Assembly (NCBI GenBank): GCA_028117185.1
Contig: JAOHHD010000011.1
Location: forward strand, 1-45,526
Length of the DNA stretch: 45,526 bases
Reading direction: 5' to 3'
Origin: Luminiphilus sp.
Lineage (GTDB): Bacteria; Pseudomonadota; Gammaproteobacteria; Pseudomonadales; Halieaceae
Each line of letters begins with the position of its first letter. The stretch's first letter is position 1. Position numbers and translations under genes: made by a program. The notes under the pieces are model-generated. The model was not told the DNA's origin, made no database searches, and saw only the letters and a list, made by a program, of their open reading frames with translations. Shown here in pieces: positions 16,224-25,346 of this stretch.

Positions 16224-17270
16224 CTAATAAACGGGTTCAGGTGACAATTGATCCGAGGCACTTTGCAGTGGGTCCTCGTAATCTGATTGCTGCGGCCGCA
16301 GATGGCTGAGACCCAGGTTTTCGGTAAATCGTGTGGTAGTGGCCCAAAGGTGGTCACCAAATAAAAAAGGTTTAAAAGGCAAAACGCCGGCAAGCGGGAG
16401 GGGTGTAATCAGCGTATTGGGGTTGGGTTCCATAAAAAAAGGAATCGAGAACCGCTCGCTGTGAACCCCACCCACGCCGTGCCGCGTGGCCTTGATAAGG
16501 CCTCCCGTCCAACGCTCTAATAAGCCACCAAAGTTGACGACCAATGTCCCTTCTTCTGCGGGAACACGCATCCAGTGGCCTTGCTCTGCTTGTACTTCAA
16601 GTCCCAACGCGCCGTTAACTGGGGCAAGCAGTGTCAGCAGGCCCGTGTCCACATGTGCGCCGCGTGTCGCCTTTAAAGCGTCGCTGATCGGTAAGTCGTG
16701 CCGCGGGATATAGCGCAGTAATCTCAGTGTCGAAATACCGTCAGTGAAGGCGTCTCTGAACACCGCAGATGGAATACCGAGACTCCTCGATAGTGACGCC
16801 AACAACGCTGCCCCGATTATCTCCATTACTGAGTAATAGCGACCTGCTACTGCGCGGAATTGCGGTAAAGCAGCTTCGTCTGGCAGCGGAGTGGGCTCTA
16901 GTAAGACATCTGCCTGTGGATTTGGCAGAGCTCGGACTATGTCGGGGCCAATCTCGAAGCCCTCGCGGCTGAGAGTGGGTCCTGACTGTAATGGGAACCA
17001 ACCGCGATAGAGGTTGGGATTATCAGGTTCAAAATTCCGCTTCCAGAGTCTGCGTTGCGCATCGGCAGGCAGGCTGAATAGCTTGGTGAGGGTTCGCTTA
17101 GCCGAGGCGCCAATGTCGGCCTTGTGAGGTAAGCCGCTAATGGTCATAAAACCAAGCGTCGTAGCCGCCTCAAACAGCGCGAGATCGGTTGCTGCGTGCG
17201 CAGGGCTCGAGGGGCTTTCAGCGTCGAATAGCGCCGCGATATTGATAGTGGGGATCACTCGATTAACCAT
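16224..17270 (-). CDS. Isopenicillin N synthase-like 2-oxoglutarate/Fe(II) oxygenase
   Basis: A 348-residue protein of the IPNS/2OG-Fe(II) oxygenase family. The N-terminal DIOX_N-like part starts IPTINIAALF and contains TLGFMTISG. The iron ligands are His206 and Asp208 in AHVDTGLLTLL and His264 in ATRHGV. The 2-oxoglutarate or substrate carboxylate site RxS is Arg273/Ser275 in SERFSIPFF. All catalytic residues are therefore present. Bacterial relatives act on amino acids, small metabolites or ethylene formation; the substrate is unknown here. The gene is divergent from agmatinase. A regulatory or metabolic link with arginine or agmatine is possible because related enzymes use arginine, but this is only suggested by position. 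Confidence 0.85.
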   Translation of the reverse strand: MVNRVIPTINIAALFDAESPSSPAHAATDLALFEAATTLGFMTISGLPHKADIGASAKRTLTKLFSLPADAQRRLWKRNFEPDNPNLYRGWFPLQSGPTLSREGFEIGPDIVRALPNPQADVLLEPTPLPDEAALPQFRAVAGRYYSVMEIIGAALLASLSRSLGIPSAVFRDAFTDGISTLRLLRYIPRHDLPISDALKATRGAHVDTGLLTLLAPVNGALGLEVQAEQGHWMRVPAEEGTLVVNFGGLLERWTGGLIKATRHGVGGVHSERFSIPFFMEPNPNTLITPLPLAGVLPFKPFLFGDHLWATTTRFTENLGLSHLRPQQSDYEDPLQSASDQLSPEPVY

Positions 17271-17647
17271 ATTAGGCGTTTAAAACAGGGCGTTTATCGG
17301 CGTTAAATTAGCATCTTCCTGCCATGATTTATAGGTGACCTCGGCGTCATCTCGCTCACTCTCGGGCAGCTCGCTCACCGATATTTTTAAGGGGGGGGGT
17401 TGGCTGATGACCCAGCGTCTGCTGGCGTTGCACACGCAGAAGTGACGACTGAGAAAACGCCACCGGTATCGGCGGTCCCGCTTGGCTAATCGTCAAGCTC
17501 TGCCGGCAGCGTCGAAGCACTCGAGCGCATTGCCTGCGTGAATTCGGTCGATTAGTTTGTGCCGAATCAGCGTCGAATAAAACTGGTGCCAATAGTGGCG
17601 ACGTAGCACAATCTAGCGTGACAACTTCCAAGGGATCGATAGATAAA
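17271..17647. other. Divergent intergenic region with a 9-G homopolymer
   Basis: 377 bases between the 2OG oxygenase-like gene and agmatinase. A run of nine G occurs at 17391-17399, the longest G-run noticed in the window. No gene or convincing promoter was recognised. A GTG at 17618 would extend agmatinase by ten residues. Confidence 0.5.
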
Positions 17648-18595
17648 ATGACGTCACCAACGGATCACGCATTAACCCGCGATAGTCTTTACGGGATTAC
17701 TCAAGAGCCAACCTACGGCGGCATGCTGAGCTTTATGCGGCGCCGTTATTCCAGAGCGTTAAGCGATGTTGATGTGGCTGTCATGGGCATTCCATTTGAC
17801 TTAGCGACGACCGCTCGACCGGGTACTCGTTTTGGACCGCGCTCTGTACGTGAGGCGTCCGCGTGTCTTGCATGGGAAGAAAAAGTGATGGGCTGGGGCT
17901 TTAACCCGCTTGATGATTTGGCGGTGGTGGATTACGGAGACTGTTTTTTTGATGCCGGTAATCCTGCTGCCGCGCCGCAAGAAATCTACGAATGCGCGCG
18001 CGATATTCTCGCGACCGACACCGCATTACTGTCGCTGGGTGGGGATCACTTTGTGTCGTATCCACTGCTACGCGCTCATGCGGAAAAATATGGCGAACTA
18101 GCGCTGATCCATTTTGACGCGCATTCAGATACCTGGGCTGAAGAGTCTGAGCGCATAGATCATGGCACCATGTTCTATCACGCCGCGCAGCAAGGGCTTG
18201 TGTCTCCCGCCCATTCAGCACAGATCGGATTACGTACGCATAATGATCAGGACCATGGGTTTCATATTTTTGACGCGCCGGCGGTGCACGACTTACAACC
18301 CGCCGAGTTGGCGGCGCAAGTTAAAAAGATCGTAGGGGATCGTCCTTGTTACCTTACTTTTGATATCGATTGCCTTGATCCCAGTTTTGCGCCGGGCACG
18401 GGAACCCCTGTGGTGGGTGGGCTGTCAACGCATCAGGCGCTGCAAATTCTGCAGCACTTAAGAGGTATTCAGTTAGTGGGTATGGATGTTGTCGAAGTCG
18501 CTCCAGCTTATGATGTGGGAGACATCACCTCCCTAGCGGCGGCGACTATCGCGCTTCATCAGTTGTGCCTACTGGCTTGGAAGCGGCGCGATTAA
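17648..18595 (+). CDS. speB: Agmatinase
   Basis: Hydrolyses agmatine to putrescine and urea in the cytoplasm. The 315-residue sequence aligns with E. coli SpeB nearly from end to end. It has all ureohydrolase metal ligands: His134 (SLGGDHF), Asp157, His159 and Asp161 (HFDAHSDTW), and Asp239 and Asp241 (TFDIDCLDP). The DHGTMFYHAAQQGL and GMDVVEVAPAYD segments are those of agmatinase rather than arginase. ATG 17648 is chosen since its N-terminal length fits the family; the AAGGGA upstream is somewhat distant (about 13 bases), and GTG 17618 is an alternative. No arginine decarboxylase lies in the window. The putrescine made could feed the PuuA/PuuB-type genes at 35-38 kb. Confidence 0.93.
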   Translation: MTSPTDHALTRDSLYGITQEPTYGGMLSFMRRRYSRALSDVDVAVMGIPFDLATTARPGTRFGPRSVREASACLAWEEKVMGWGFNPLDDLAVVDYGDCFFDAGNPAAAPQEIYECARDILATDTALLSLGGDHFVSYPLLRAHAEKYGELALIHFDAHSDTWAEESERIDHGTMFYHAAQQGLVSPAHSAQIGLRTHNDQDHGFHIFDAPAVHDLQPAELAAQVKKIVGDRPCYLTFDIDCLDPSFAPGTGTPVVGGLSTHQALQILQHLRGIQLVGMDVVEVAPAYDVGDITSLAAATIALHQLCLLAWKRRD

Positions 18596-19187
18596 GGCTG
18601 CTGGGAGTTTCCAGTGAGTCGGCAGCTTTGCGGCACTGCCGCACATGCCATCTGAGACACATTGCGTCGCTCTGAGTGACGTGCGCATCATCGCTGCAAG
18701 CGTAAGCGTGTGAGATGCATAGTCAACGCATCGTGTGTCCCATAACAGATGAATCAGCGCAATTTAAAATGATCGGACCCTAATAGTTTTGCTGGTTAGC
18801 GGTGGCGCTGTAGCGCGCTGACTGCTTACAGGCGCACCTATCTTTCGATATCGCATCAACTGAAATGATTTTTTACGCGTTAAAGACAGTCTCTCTAGCA
18901 AAGTGGGCCATCAGGCTACTGTCGCGCGCGATCTGGCCTGATTGTTCTATGCGGCGTGAGGTAGGGGCGGATAGACGCCTCTGCCAGCGCTTTAAACGGA
19001 AAATTAGCCTAGATTGTGCAACAAAATCTGAATTTTAAGATCGTTAAAAAAAATCCGATTGCAATTTATTTAAATGTCATTCAAGGTCTTAGATACTTGC
19101 GCCAAACAAGTAAGAATCATAAGCGCGCCGCTTAAAGCCCCCATCAATAAAGTGGCATTGGGCGCAGTCATGAAAAGGAGTTACAAA
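18596..19187. other. Long leader region of TBDT 3
   Basis: 592 bases without a credible gene. The last 190 bases are AT-rich, with runs such as TTAAAAAAAA, in contrast to the first half. Two GATTG-containing motifs (GATTGTGCAA from 19012 and GATTGCAA at 19057) lie in the AT-rich part. No terminator for speB with a T-run was seen. The region probably carries the receptor promoter and regulatory sites, but none can be fixed. Confidence 0.4.
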
Positions 19188-21467
19188 GTGAAAATACATT
19201 ACGAGCTTAAATTGCCCCTCACATTGATGTTGGCCACTTTTGTTGCTTTTTTCGGCCCGAAAGCGTGGGCGCAGACTATCGAGGAAGTGATCGTTATCTC
19301 CAGTAAACAAGCAGCCGGCATCTCGACACAAGATCTGCCAGGGTCAGTGGTCACGTTTAACGAAGATGCGTTAAAAAACTCATTCACCGTCGACTTGGTC
19401 GACATTGGTAAAATGGTGGCCAATGCTGAGCTCAATAATGTGGGTACTTACGCGAGTTATCCCAATTTCTTTATTCGTGGCATGGGTGTAAATGGCTCCA
19501 CTCGAACAAACGATCCTAAGGTGGGTATTTTTGTTGATGGAATTTACCTGGGCTACAACCCTGGTGCGCTAGCAAGTACCTTTGACTTAGAGGCGGTGGA
19601 AGTGCTGCGCGGTCCGCAAGGGACGCTACTGGGCAGAAACGTCACCGGTGGCGCGGTGCTGGTGAAATCGAAGAGGCCTGGCGACGAGTTTGGTTTCAAC
19701 GCTGAGGTGGCAGTGGGTAATTATGGCGCGACTGAATTTAACGCCAGTGTCGAAGGACCCCTCGGAAAAAATGTTTTCGGAAAGATCGCCTTTGTTAAGA
19801 TGGATCGAGACGGCTATTTCGACGATAACAACGGCGGTAGCATCGACCTCAGTATTTATCCCGATGGTATGCCAGATACCGATACTGGCGATAAGGTCGG
19901 GATGGACCTGACGATTGTCAGGCCCATGGTTCGCTTTGAGTTCTCCGATAATTTTGAAGCCACTGTGATCGCGGAATTCTTAAAAAACGATGCGGGAAGT
20001 GCTAATTCTCAAAATGTTGCGCACAATTGTGTGCCTGTCCCCGGCGTCGATAACCGTAATGTTGTTTGCGGAGAGGGCAGCCAGTTTCTCGCTCAGAACC
20101 GCTGGGGTTATACGCCACCAAACGATAAATATGAGATCAATCATGATCTGATTGGCTACACCGAGCTCGAAACCAGCTCTATAGTCTTAGACGCCACCTG
20201 GGATCTCGGACACGGTATTGTGACCACTATTGCCGGTTATCGCGATGTCGAATACAACTCAAGCACCGACTTTGATGGTACGCCGTTCACCATTTTCCAC
20301 TTCAATGACAACAAAGAAGAGCAAGATCAGACCAGTATTGAGGTGCGATATTCTTCGACTTTCTCTGATCGCTTCAACTTTGTTGTCGGCGTCAATCAAT
20401 TTCAGCAAGAGTATTCCATTGGTGAGCGAAGAAACTTTTTTGTCTCACTGAACGCGGCAACTTATTCAGAAACCGAACACGACACTTTCGGCGTATTCGG
20501 CGAGATCAATTTTAACGTCACAGATGCCCTGTCGGTAACCGCAGGCGGCAGATGGACGAAGGAAGAAAAGAGTATTGATATTGGTATCTTGGGGTCCTGT
20601 GAGCTGGACTTTTCTTCGTGCACTAATAATGCTTCGAACGAAAAAGACTGGTCTAACTTCTCACCAAAAGTGTCGGCGCAGTATCAGTTTACTGACGACA
20701 TGATGGCTTACGCGAGTTGGACTCGAGGGTTTGCGAGTGGGGTATTCAATGCCAGAGCGGCAACACTTGACGCTGTTGGGCCTACCAACCCTGAGTCTGT
20801 AGACTCTTTGGAAGTCGGATTTAAAACCAGCTTTTTCGATGGTCGCGGCATCTTTAATATCGCCTATTTTCAGGCTGACTACGAAGACTTGATCCTGTTT
20901 GTTAACAATCCCTGCGATGACTGTGGTGCCAGCCTGATTAACTTCAATGCGGGTGAGGCTGAGATCAGTGGTTTCGAGGCGGAAGTGCAATTGCAGCCGG
21001 TTGATGGCTTGCGGCTAGAAGCATCTATTGGAACAGTGGATCCTGAATTCACCAATATCAAGTACTTTGATGCAAATGCCGATGGCGTAGTGGATTCAAA
21101 AGATAACGCGCTCGCCAGCACCTGGGATTTTCAAAAGGTTGCAGAATTAAGTTACAGCGTCGCCGGTTCGTATGAAATGGGCATGATGGGAGGTGGCGCG
21201 CTCCTGACACGAGTGGCTTACTCCTGGCGGGACGAGTATATGACCGATCTCTACAACAAGCCGTGGTTGCAGCAAGAGTCTTTTGGTCTGCTCGACGCGA
21301 GCCTGACCTATACGTCGCCGAGTCAAAAAATCCGAGTGTCGATTTATGGCAAAAATCTGACCGATGAGGAATATTTTGATTATGCCGCTGATGTGGGTAC
21401 GCTCGACTCGGCACGCTGGGGTGGCGCGCCACGGACTTATGGTTTACGGGTTGCTTATCAGTACTGA
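19188..21467 (+). CDS. TonB-dependent outer-membrane receptor (TBDT 3)
   Basis: The receptor has 759 residues from a GTG start at 19188. That start is preferred to the in-frame ATG 19170 because AAAAGGAG ends 7 bases before it and a good signal peptide follows (LMLATFVAFFGPKAWA). A TonB box-like TIEEVIVISSK, plug motifs FFIRGMGVNG, VGIFVDGIYLG and EVLRGPQGTLLGRNVTGGAV, and a barrel with terminal strand RTYGLRVAYQY are present. It shares many barrel motifs with TBDT 4, including NHDL, DGTPF, SWTRGF and AVGP, so the two are paralogues. An MFS carrier gene follows on the same strand after a terminator hairpin. Receptor plus carrier suggests a shared small-molecule substrate, which is inference. 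Cys pairs (CELDFSSC, CDDC) probably lie in surface loops. Confidence 0.93.
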   Translation: MKIHYELKLPLTLMLATFVAFFGPKAWAQTIEEVIVISSKQAAGISTQDLPGSVVTFNEDALKNSFTVDLVDIGKMVANAELNNVGTYASYPNFFIRGMGVNGSTRTNDPKVGIFVDGIYLGYNPGALASTFDLEAVEVLRGPQGTLLGRNVTGGAVLVKSKRPGDEFGFNAEVAVGNYGATEFNASVEGPLGKNVFGKIAFVKMDRDGYFDDNNGGSIDLSIYPDGMPDTDTGDKVGMDLTIVRPMVRFEFSDNFEATVIAEFLKNDAGSANSQNVAHNCVPVPGVDNRNVVCGEGSQFLAQNRWGYTPPNDKYEINHDLIGYTELETSSIVLDATWDLGHGIVTTIAGYRDVEYNSSTDFDGTPFTIFHFNDNKEEQDQTSIEVRYSSTFSDRFNFVVGVNQFQQEYSIGERRNFFVSLNAATYSETEHDTFGVFGEINFNVTDALSVTAGGRWTKEEKSIDIGILGSCELDFSSCTNNASNEKDWSNFSPKVSAQYQFTDDMMAYASWTRGFASGVFNARAATLDAVGPTNPESVDSLEVGFKTSFFDGRGIFNIAYFQADYEDLILFVNNPCDDCGASLINFNAGEAEISGFEAEVQLQPVDGLRLEASIGTVDPEFTNIKYFDANADGVVDSKDNALASTWDFQKVAELSYSVAGSYEMGMMGGGALLTRVAYSWRDEYMTDLYNKPWLQQESFGLLDASLTYTSPSQKIRVSIYGKNLTDEEYFDYAADVGTLDSARWGGAPRTYGLRVAYQY

Positions 21468-21492
21468 TTGCTCGCACAAGCGACCAATCATT

Positions 21493-21517
21493 AAAAGGGG
21501 GCGTAAGCCCCCTTTTT
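21493..21517 (+). terminator. Rho-independent terminator after TBDT 3
   Basis: A 10-bp stem (AAAAGGGGGC / GCCCCCTTTT) with a GTAA tetraloop is followed by T. It lies 26 bases after the receptor stop and 60 bases before the MFS start, so MFS expression depends on read-through or its own promoter. Confidence 0.88.
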
Positions 21518-21577
21518 ATTCTACGATCGAGATGATCAAAAGCATGAGTTATTCCAATATCGAGTGAAGGATGCGGT

Positions 21578-22906
21578 ATGACCTCATCAATGCATAAACC
21601 ATCAGCGCGGCATGCGTGGTGGGCGCTGGCGTTGTTAACGGCCACCTATACGTTTTCTTTTGTCGATCGACAAATCGTGAACCTCCTAGTGGATCCGATT
21701 CGCGCTGATTTTGGATTGTCAGATTCACAGGTCAGTTTTCTTCAAGGGCTGGCTTTCGCACTGCCTTATGTGCTGTTGAGTATCCCAGTTGGCAGAATTG
21801 TTGATCGCGCCAACCGTATTCGTGTGCTGATTGTGGGCATCCTTATCTGGACCGCGAGTTGTATGCTATGTGGCACGGCAAATAGCTTCTGGCAGCTTGG
21901 CGTCGCTCGCATGGGCATTGGCGGCGGTGAGGCCAGTGTTACGCCCGCCTCTTGGTCGCTATTGGCCGATTATTTCCCGCCGGAAAAGCGCGCATTGCCC
22001 GTCAGTATTTTTCTGATGGGCCCCTATCTCGGTGCCGGTTTGTCGCTTTTATTGGGGGCTGAGGTGATTGGCTGGGCGAGCGAGTTGGGGGAAATCAAAG
22101 TGCCCGTAGTGGGGGTGATTGCGCCATGGCAGCTGACCTTCATGCTCGTAGCACTGCCTGGAGTAGTGATTGCACTGCTTTTGCCGCTTTTAAGAGAACC
22201 AATGAGACAGGAGCGACTCACTGACGACGCCGAGGCGATGACCTGGAAGAAAGTAGGTCAATATGTCTGGCCACGTAGGCAACTTTTTGGCGCGTATTTG
22301 TTGGGTTCGCCGTTTATTGTGTTGGTGCTTTACGCCCTTCAGGCCTGGATTCCCAGTCTATTGGTGCGGGTACATGAGCTCGATATTGTTCAAGCGGGGC
22401 GCTACTACGGCGCCATTGCCCTGATTGCCGGTTCCGCTGGCGTCTTGAGTGGGCCGATTTTTGCGCGCTGGATATCTACTCGAGTGAACGCTGAACGGGC
22501 GCCATTAGTCGTTATTTTCATTAGTATTCTTGTGCTCATTCCGTTCGTCATCGGGGCAGGCTTAGCAACATCTCTGACCTCAGCACTGATTTTGATTGCC
22601 TTAGCGAGCTATTGGGTCACCTTTCCTTTGGCACTGTTTGCCACGGGACTCCAAAATGCATCGCCCAACGAGCTGCGTGGACTGATGGCCGGGTGTTACG
22701 TGTTGGCAACCAATCTGATTGGTTTAGCATTGGGGCCCTCGAGCGTGGCGTTGGTAAGTGATTACGTCTTTCAAAGTGATCTTGCGGTGGGTAAGTCGTT
22801 AGCGCTGATTGCGGCTATTTTTCTACCGCTGGCCGCATTGTTAGTCTGGCGAGGGCTGCTTGCGATGAAAAAAATGGCCATACAAGAGGCAACATACAGC
22901 GCATAG
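21578..22906 (+). CDS. MFS transporter (spinster-like)
   Basis: An inner-membrane carrier of 442 residues with about 12 hydrophobic segments. Near the N-terminus it has FSFVDRQIVNLLVDPIRADF, typical of the spinster-like MFS group. The loop 2-3 motif is GRIVDRANR, and GIGGGEASVTPASWSLLADYF follows in helices 4-5. Members of this group occur near TBDTs in Sphingomonadales and marine gammaproteobacteria, and are thought to move organic acids, aromatics or lipids. GGA lies about 8 bases upstream of ATG 21578. The cupin gene follows 88 bases downstream on the same strand. The substrate is unknown; pairing with TBDT 3 is the best clue. Confidence 0.9.
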   Translation: MTSSMHKPSARHAWWALALLTATYTFSFVDRQIVNLLVDPIRADFGLSDSQVSFLQGLAFALPYVLLSIPVGRIVDRANRIRVLIVGILIWTASCMLCGTANSFWQLGVARMGIGGGEASVTPASWSLLADYFPPEKRALPVSIFLMGPYLGAGLSLLLGAEVIGWASELGEIKVPVVGVIAPWQLTFMLVALPGVVIALLLPLLREPMRQERLTDDAEAMTWKKVGQYVWPRRQLFGAYLLGSPFIVLVLYALQAWIPSLLVRVHELDIVQAGRYYGAIALIAGSAGVLSGPIFARWISTRVNAERAPLVVIFISILVLIPFVIGAGLATSLTSALILIALASYWVTFPLALFATGLQNASPNELRGLMAGCYVLATNLIGLALGPSSVALVSDYVFQSDLAVGKSLALIAAIFLPLAALLVWRGLLAMKKMAIQEATYSA

Positions 22907-22994
22907 CAATCTGCCTCTGACATCGATCACAGCGCGCTGAGGTCATGGCCGGTATCCGCTGTGAAGACAAATACTATAAAAGAGGAAAACCAGC

Positions 22995-23459
22995 GTGTCG
23001 CAAAAAACAGACCAAGAGGTGAAACAGATACTCGAAAAAAAAGGTCATTACGCGTTGTCGTGGGAAGACCTTGATAAAGTGGAGTTACCCACGGGTGTGG
23101 TGTCCTCCATGTATCGCGTAGGAGATCCGACAAGCCCGGCCGCCCCGACCGTATTCAAAGTATATTACCCACCGGGTTGCACCATTGAGGCGCACACCCA
23201 TGATTGCGATTACACCGAGATTATTTTAGAAGGGTCGCAACGTGTTGGTGCAACGTGGCATGCTGCGGGAGACATTCGCATTGGATTAGCCAACCGAGGC
23301 TACGGCCCGTTAGTCGCCGGACCGGAGGGAGCCTGGGTATTGTTTGTCTTTGCCTCGGGCGCGTGGCCGGCGATTAAGCTGGGTAACAATGATGGTTCAA
23401 CCTTGGGGAGCGATCTGCTCGAGGCGCATTTTGATAAGGTGCAGTTGCCGAATAGCTGA
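22995..23459 (+). CDS. Small cupin-domain protein
   Basis: A 154-residue single-domain cupin with a GTG start preceded by AGAGGA at 9 bases. Cupin motif 1 is recognisable as EAHTHDCDYTEIILEG, giving His, His and Glu as metal ligands. The second motif region (GPLVAGPEGAWVLFVFASG) lacks the usual His, so the site may have only three protein ligands or be a binding rather than a catalytic site. Such cupins are often attached to oxidative catabolic clusters as isomerases, oxygenases or stabilising partners. It lies downstream of the MFS gene and is convergent with the AhpD-like gene (19 bases between stops). No exact function can be given. Confidence 0.75.
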   Translation: MSQKTDQEVKQILEKKGHYALSWEDLDKVELPTGVVSSMYRVGDPTSPAAPTVFKVYYPPGCTIEAHTHDCDYTEIILEGSQRVGATWHAAGDIRIGLANRGYGPLVAGPEGAWVLFVFASGAWPAIKLGNNDGSTLGSDLLEAHFDKVQLPNS

Positions 23460-23478
23460 TGGGCTATCTCGGCGGGAC

Positions 23479-24057
23479 TCAGTCCTGGCGCAGCGGTGTC
23501 AATGCGGCGAGCGATTCTGCAAAGTCGGCGGGCGCTGCCTCTAGCTCCGTATTCAGTGTGCCGTTCCAGCGATTGAGAAAACCATACAGCGATAAAACCG
23601 CAACAATCTCTACGATTTCTCGCTGGGAAAAATGAGGGGTTAAGGCCGCGATATCGGCGTCGGTCACCGCGCTGGGTTGCAGCGCGCCATGCCACGCGAC
23701 ACGCAGCGCCGCTCGTTCGGCTGCGGTGAATAGTGGTGAGGTGTCAAACTCGAATACGGCGGCGATTTTCTCGGCCTCTACCCCCAGTTGATTAGCGCCA
23801 TAGCCCGCATGCGCAGTGCAATAAGTGCAGCCTTGAGTATGGCTACTGATCACCCCTATCAATCGCTTGAGCGTTGGATCCACCTGCCCTGATTGCAATA
23901 TGGTATGAACCAAGCCGCCCAAGCTTTGTAATAATTCAGGCCAGTGGCATAGACTCAGCACATCATTGGGTAAATAGCCCATGGTGGTTTGTGCTTGCAC
24001 GAGTGCAGCCTCGCACTGTTTAAGTGTGTTTTGATCTGGTGCGGCCAAACGGCTCAT
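23479..24057 (-). CDS. Carboxymuconolactone decarboxylase/AhpD-like protein
   Basis: A 192-residue all-helical protein of the AhpD/CMD superfamily. The redox-active CxxC with a following His is HTQGCTYCTAHAGYGA: Cys77, Cys80, His83. This is the alkylhydroperoxidase-type signature, so a peroxidase or thiol-redox role fits better than a decarboxylase. Repeated segments such as RLIGVISSH and VEIVAVLSLYGFLNRW match the helical core. A GGGGA ribosome-binding site lies about 6 bases before ATG 24057. It is 47 bases downstream of the Rieske oxygenase gene on the same strand, so the two are likely one operon. A role in oxidative stress during ring oxidation is inference. Confidence 0.82.
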   Translation of the reverse strand: MSRLAAPDQNTLKQCEAALVQAQTTMGYLPNDVLSLCHWPELLQSLGGLVHTILQSGQVDPTLKRLIGVISSHTQGCTYCTAHAGYGANQLGVEAEKIAAVFEFDTSPLFTAAERAALRVAWHGALQPSAVTDADIAALTPHFSQREIVEIVAVLSLYGFLNRWNGTLNTELEAAPADFAESLAALTPLRQD

Positions 24058-24104
24058 CAGGGTCCCCTAATGTTCAACAATAATAGACAGCGATTGGTGC
24101 CTGC

Positions 24105-25259
24105 TTAAGCCTGATCGAGTGCCTGCGCCAACTGCTGGTGAAAATGTACGATCGCTTTTTCAAAGTGACCAAACGTGAGGTGGCTGTTAGCGCCACTGGC
24201 CAAGGTTTCCTGAATGGCGGCTGCAGCAGCCCGATCCTCTTCTTGCCCTGAATCATTGACAAATTTAGCGTCGCGCTGCGCATCTTCGATTGAAATAGGA
24301 AGGCCGCTATCCGATTCATTAATCAAGCTATAGATGATCCACTGAGATTGAGTGGGTGATATCGGTTCCAAAATGACCAGATTGGTGTGTTTCGATAAGA
24401 CAGAAATACTGGCGTTGGGAAATAGCATGTACACAGCAGTGACCGCGCCATTGAGTTTGCGATGTTGTGGATCTGTTGATCGCAGTTCTTCGATGCGTTG
24501 AAAAGGATAGATGACACGAGAATGCGGGCCGAACGTTTCCACAACGTTTAAGTTATCGAAACCGTAGGGATAAAACGATTCGTGATGGAGCGATTTAATG
24601 TGATAACCCTCCATCAGGGTCTCATATAGCAGCTTCCAGTTCGCAGAGTCAGTCAGCTCCCGCTGATCAAAAATGCGTTGATCAACCGAAAAATAATCAA
24701 GGGTATGGGGAGGTGGTGTAGTGGCTAGGCCACCCTCTTGCTGAACATACACAATGCCTCCCGCCTCGAAAGCCGAAACGGCGATTAATCCGTGCTGATC
24801 TCTATCCAGATCGGGGAATCCAGATTGCCCGGGAATGCCTTTGAGTCGTCCATCAAGGCCATAGGTCCAGGCATGATAAGGACAGGAAAAGGCTCGCGTA
24901 CAGCCGTTACCCGCCGCGACCTGCATGCCGCGATGGCGGCAGGCATTGATAAATGCGCGAACCTGCCCATCCATTCCGCGCACCACTAAAAGCGGTCTTC
25001 CTGCAGCTTTCCTTGCAATGTAACTCCCCGCCTCAGGGAGTGCCGAAGAGGGGCAAAACGCCGAGGGCAGTCTCCGTATCAGCGCACACTCTGCATCGAA
25101 GCGCGCTTGATCAAAATAATGCTCAACGGGCTCTCGCCATACGCTATCGCCTACGTCGGTCGTGCCATTATCGATATGTTGAAAAATCCGCTCAATCACC
25201 TGTGAGTCGGTGAGGAGATTGGCACTGGATTGGTCTGCCTCGAGCGCGTTACGGGTCAT
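24105..25259 (-). CDS. Rieske-type aromatic-ring-hydroxylating oxygenase, alpha subunit
   Basis: A 384-residue terminal oxygenase. The Rieske [2Fe-2S] ligands are Cys107, His109, Cys126 and His129 (ACRHRG and FSCPYHAW). The mononuclear iron ligands His220 and His225 lie in MEGYHIKSLHH; the third, acidic ligand should be in the C-terminal half but was not fixed. It resembles single-component alpha subunits that demethylate or hydroxylate aromatics, betaines or carnitine-like substrates. No beta subunit, ferredoxin or reductase gene is nearby, so electron supply is from elsewhere. Translation probably starts at ATG 25259, with GAGA about 8 bases upstream. It is divergent from dinB and is followed by the AhpD-like gene. 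Confidence 0.9.
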   Translation of the reverse strand: MTRNALEADQSSANLLTDSQVIERIFQHIDNGTTDVGDSVWREPVEHYFDQARFDAECALIRRLPSAFCPSSALPEAGSYIARKAAGRPLLVVRGMDGQVRAFINACRHRGMQVAAGNGCTRAFSCPYHAWTYGLDGRLKGIPGQSGFPDLDRDQHGLIAVSAFEAGGIVYVQQEGGLATTPPPHTLDYFSVDQRIFDQRELTDSANWKLLYETLMEGYHIKSLHHESFYPYGFDNLNVVETFGPHSRVIYPFQRIEELRSTDPQHRKLNGAVTAVYMLFPNASISVLSKHTNLVILEPISPTQSQWIIYSLINESDSGLPISIEDAQRDAKFVNDSGQEEDRAAAAAIQETLASGANSHLTFGHFEKAIVHFHQQLAQALDQA

Positions 25260-25346
25260 TGTTGGTCTCTATAAGCGATCACCTGCATAGCCTGCGGCAA
25301 TTCAAGAGGCAGGTAAAGAGCGCGCCTTTAGGTGTACTCTGCGACC

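Noticed and set aside
17356..17631. 91-codon minus-strand frame in the 2OG oxygenase-speB gap
   Set aside because: It overlaps the speB start region, is Arg/Pro-rich without domain features and contains the G homopolymer.
22995..23459. The cupin as a DMSP lyase (DddW/DddQ/DddL-like)
   Set aside because: Length is close to DddW, but the Glu is one residue further from the HxH than in the usual motif and the second-motif His is missing. Nothing specific supports lyase activity.
25260..25346. LexA box upstream of dinB
   Set aside because: No CTGT-N8-ACAG or close variant is present in the short upstream region.
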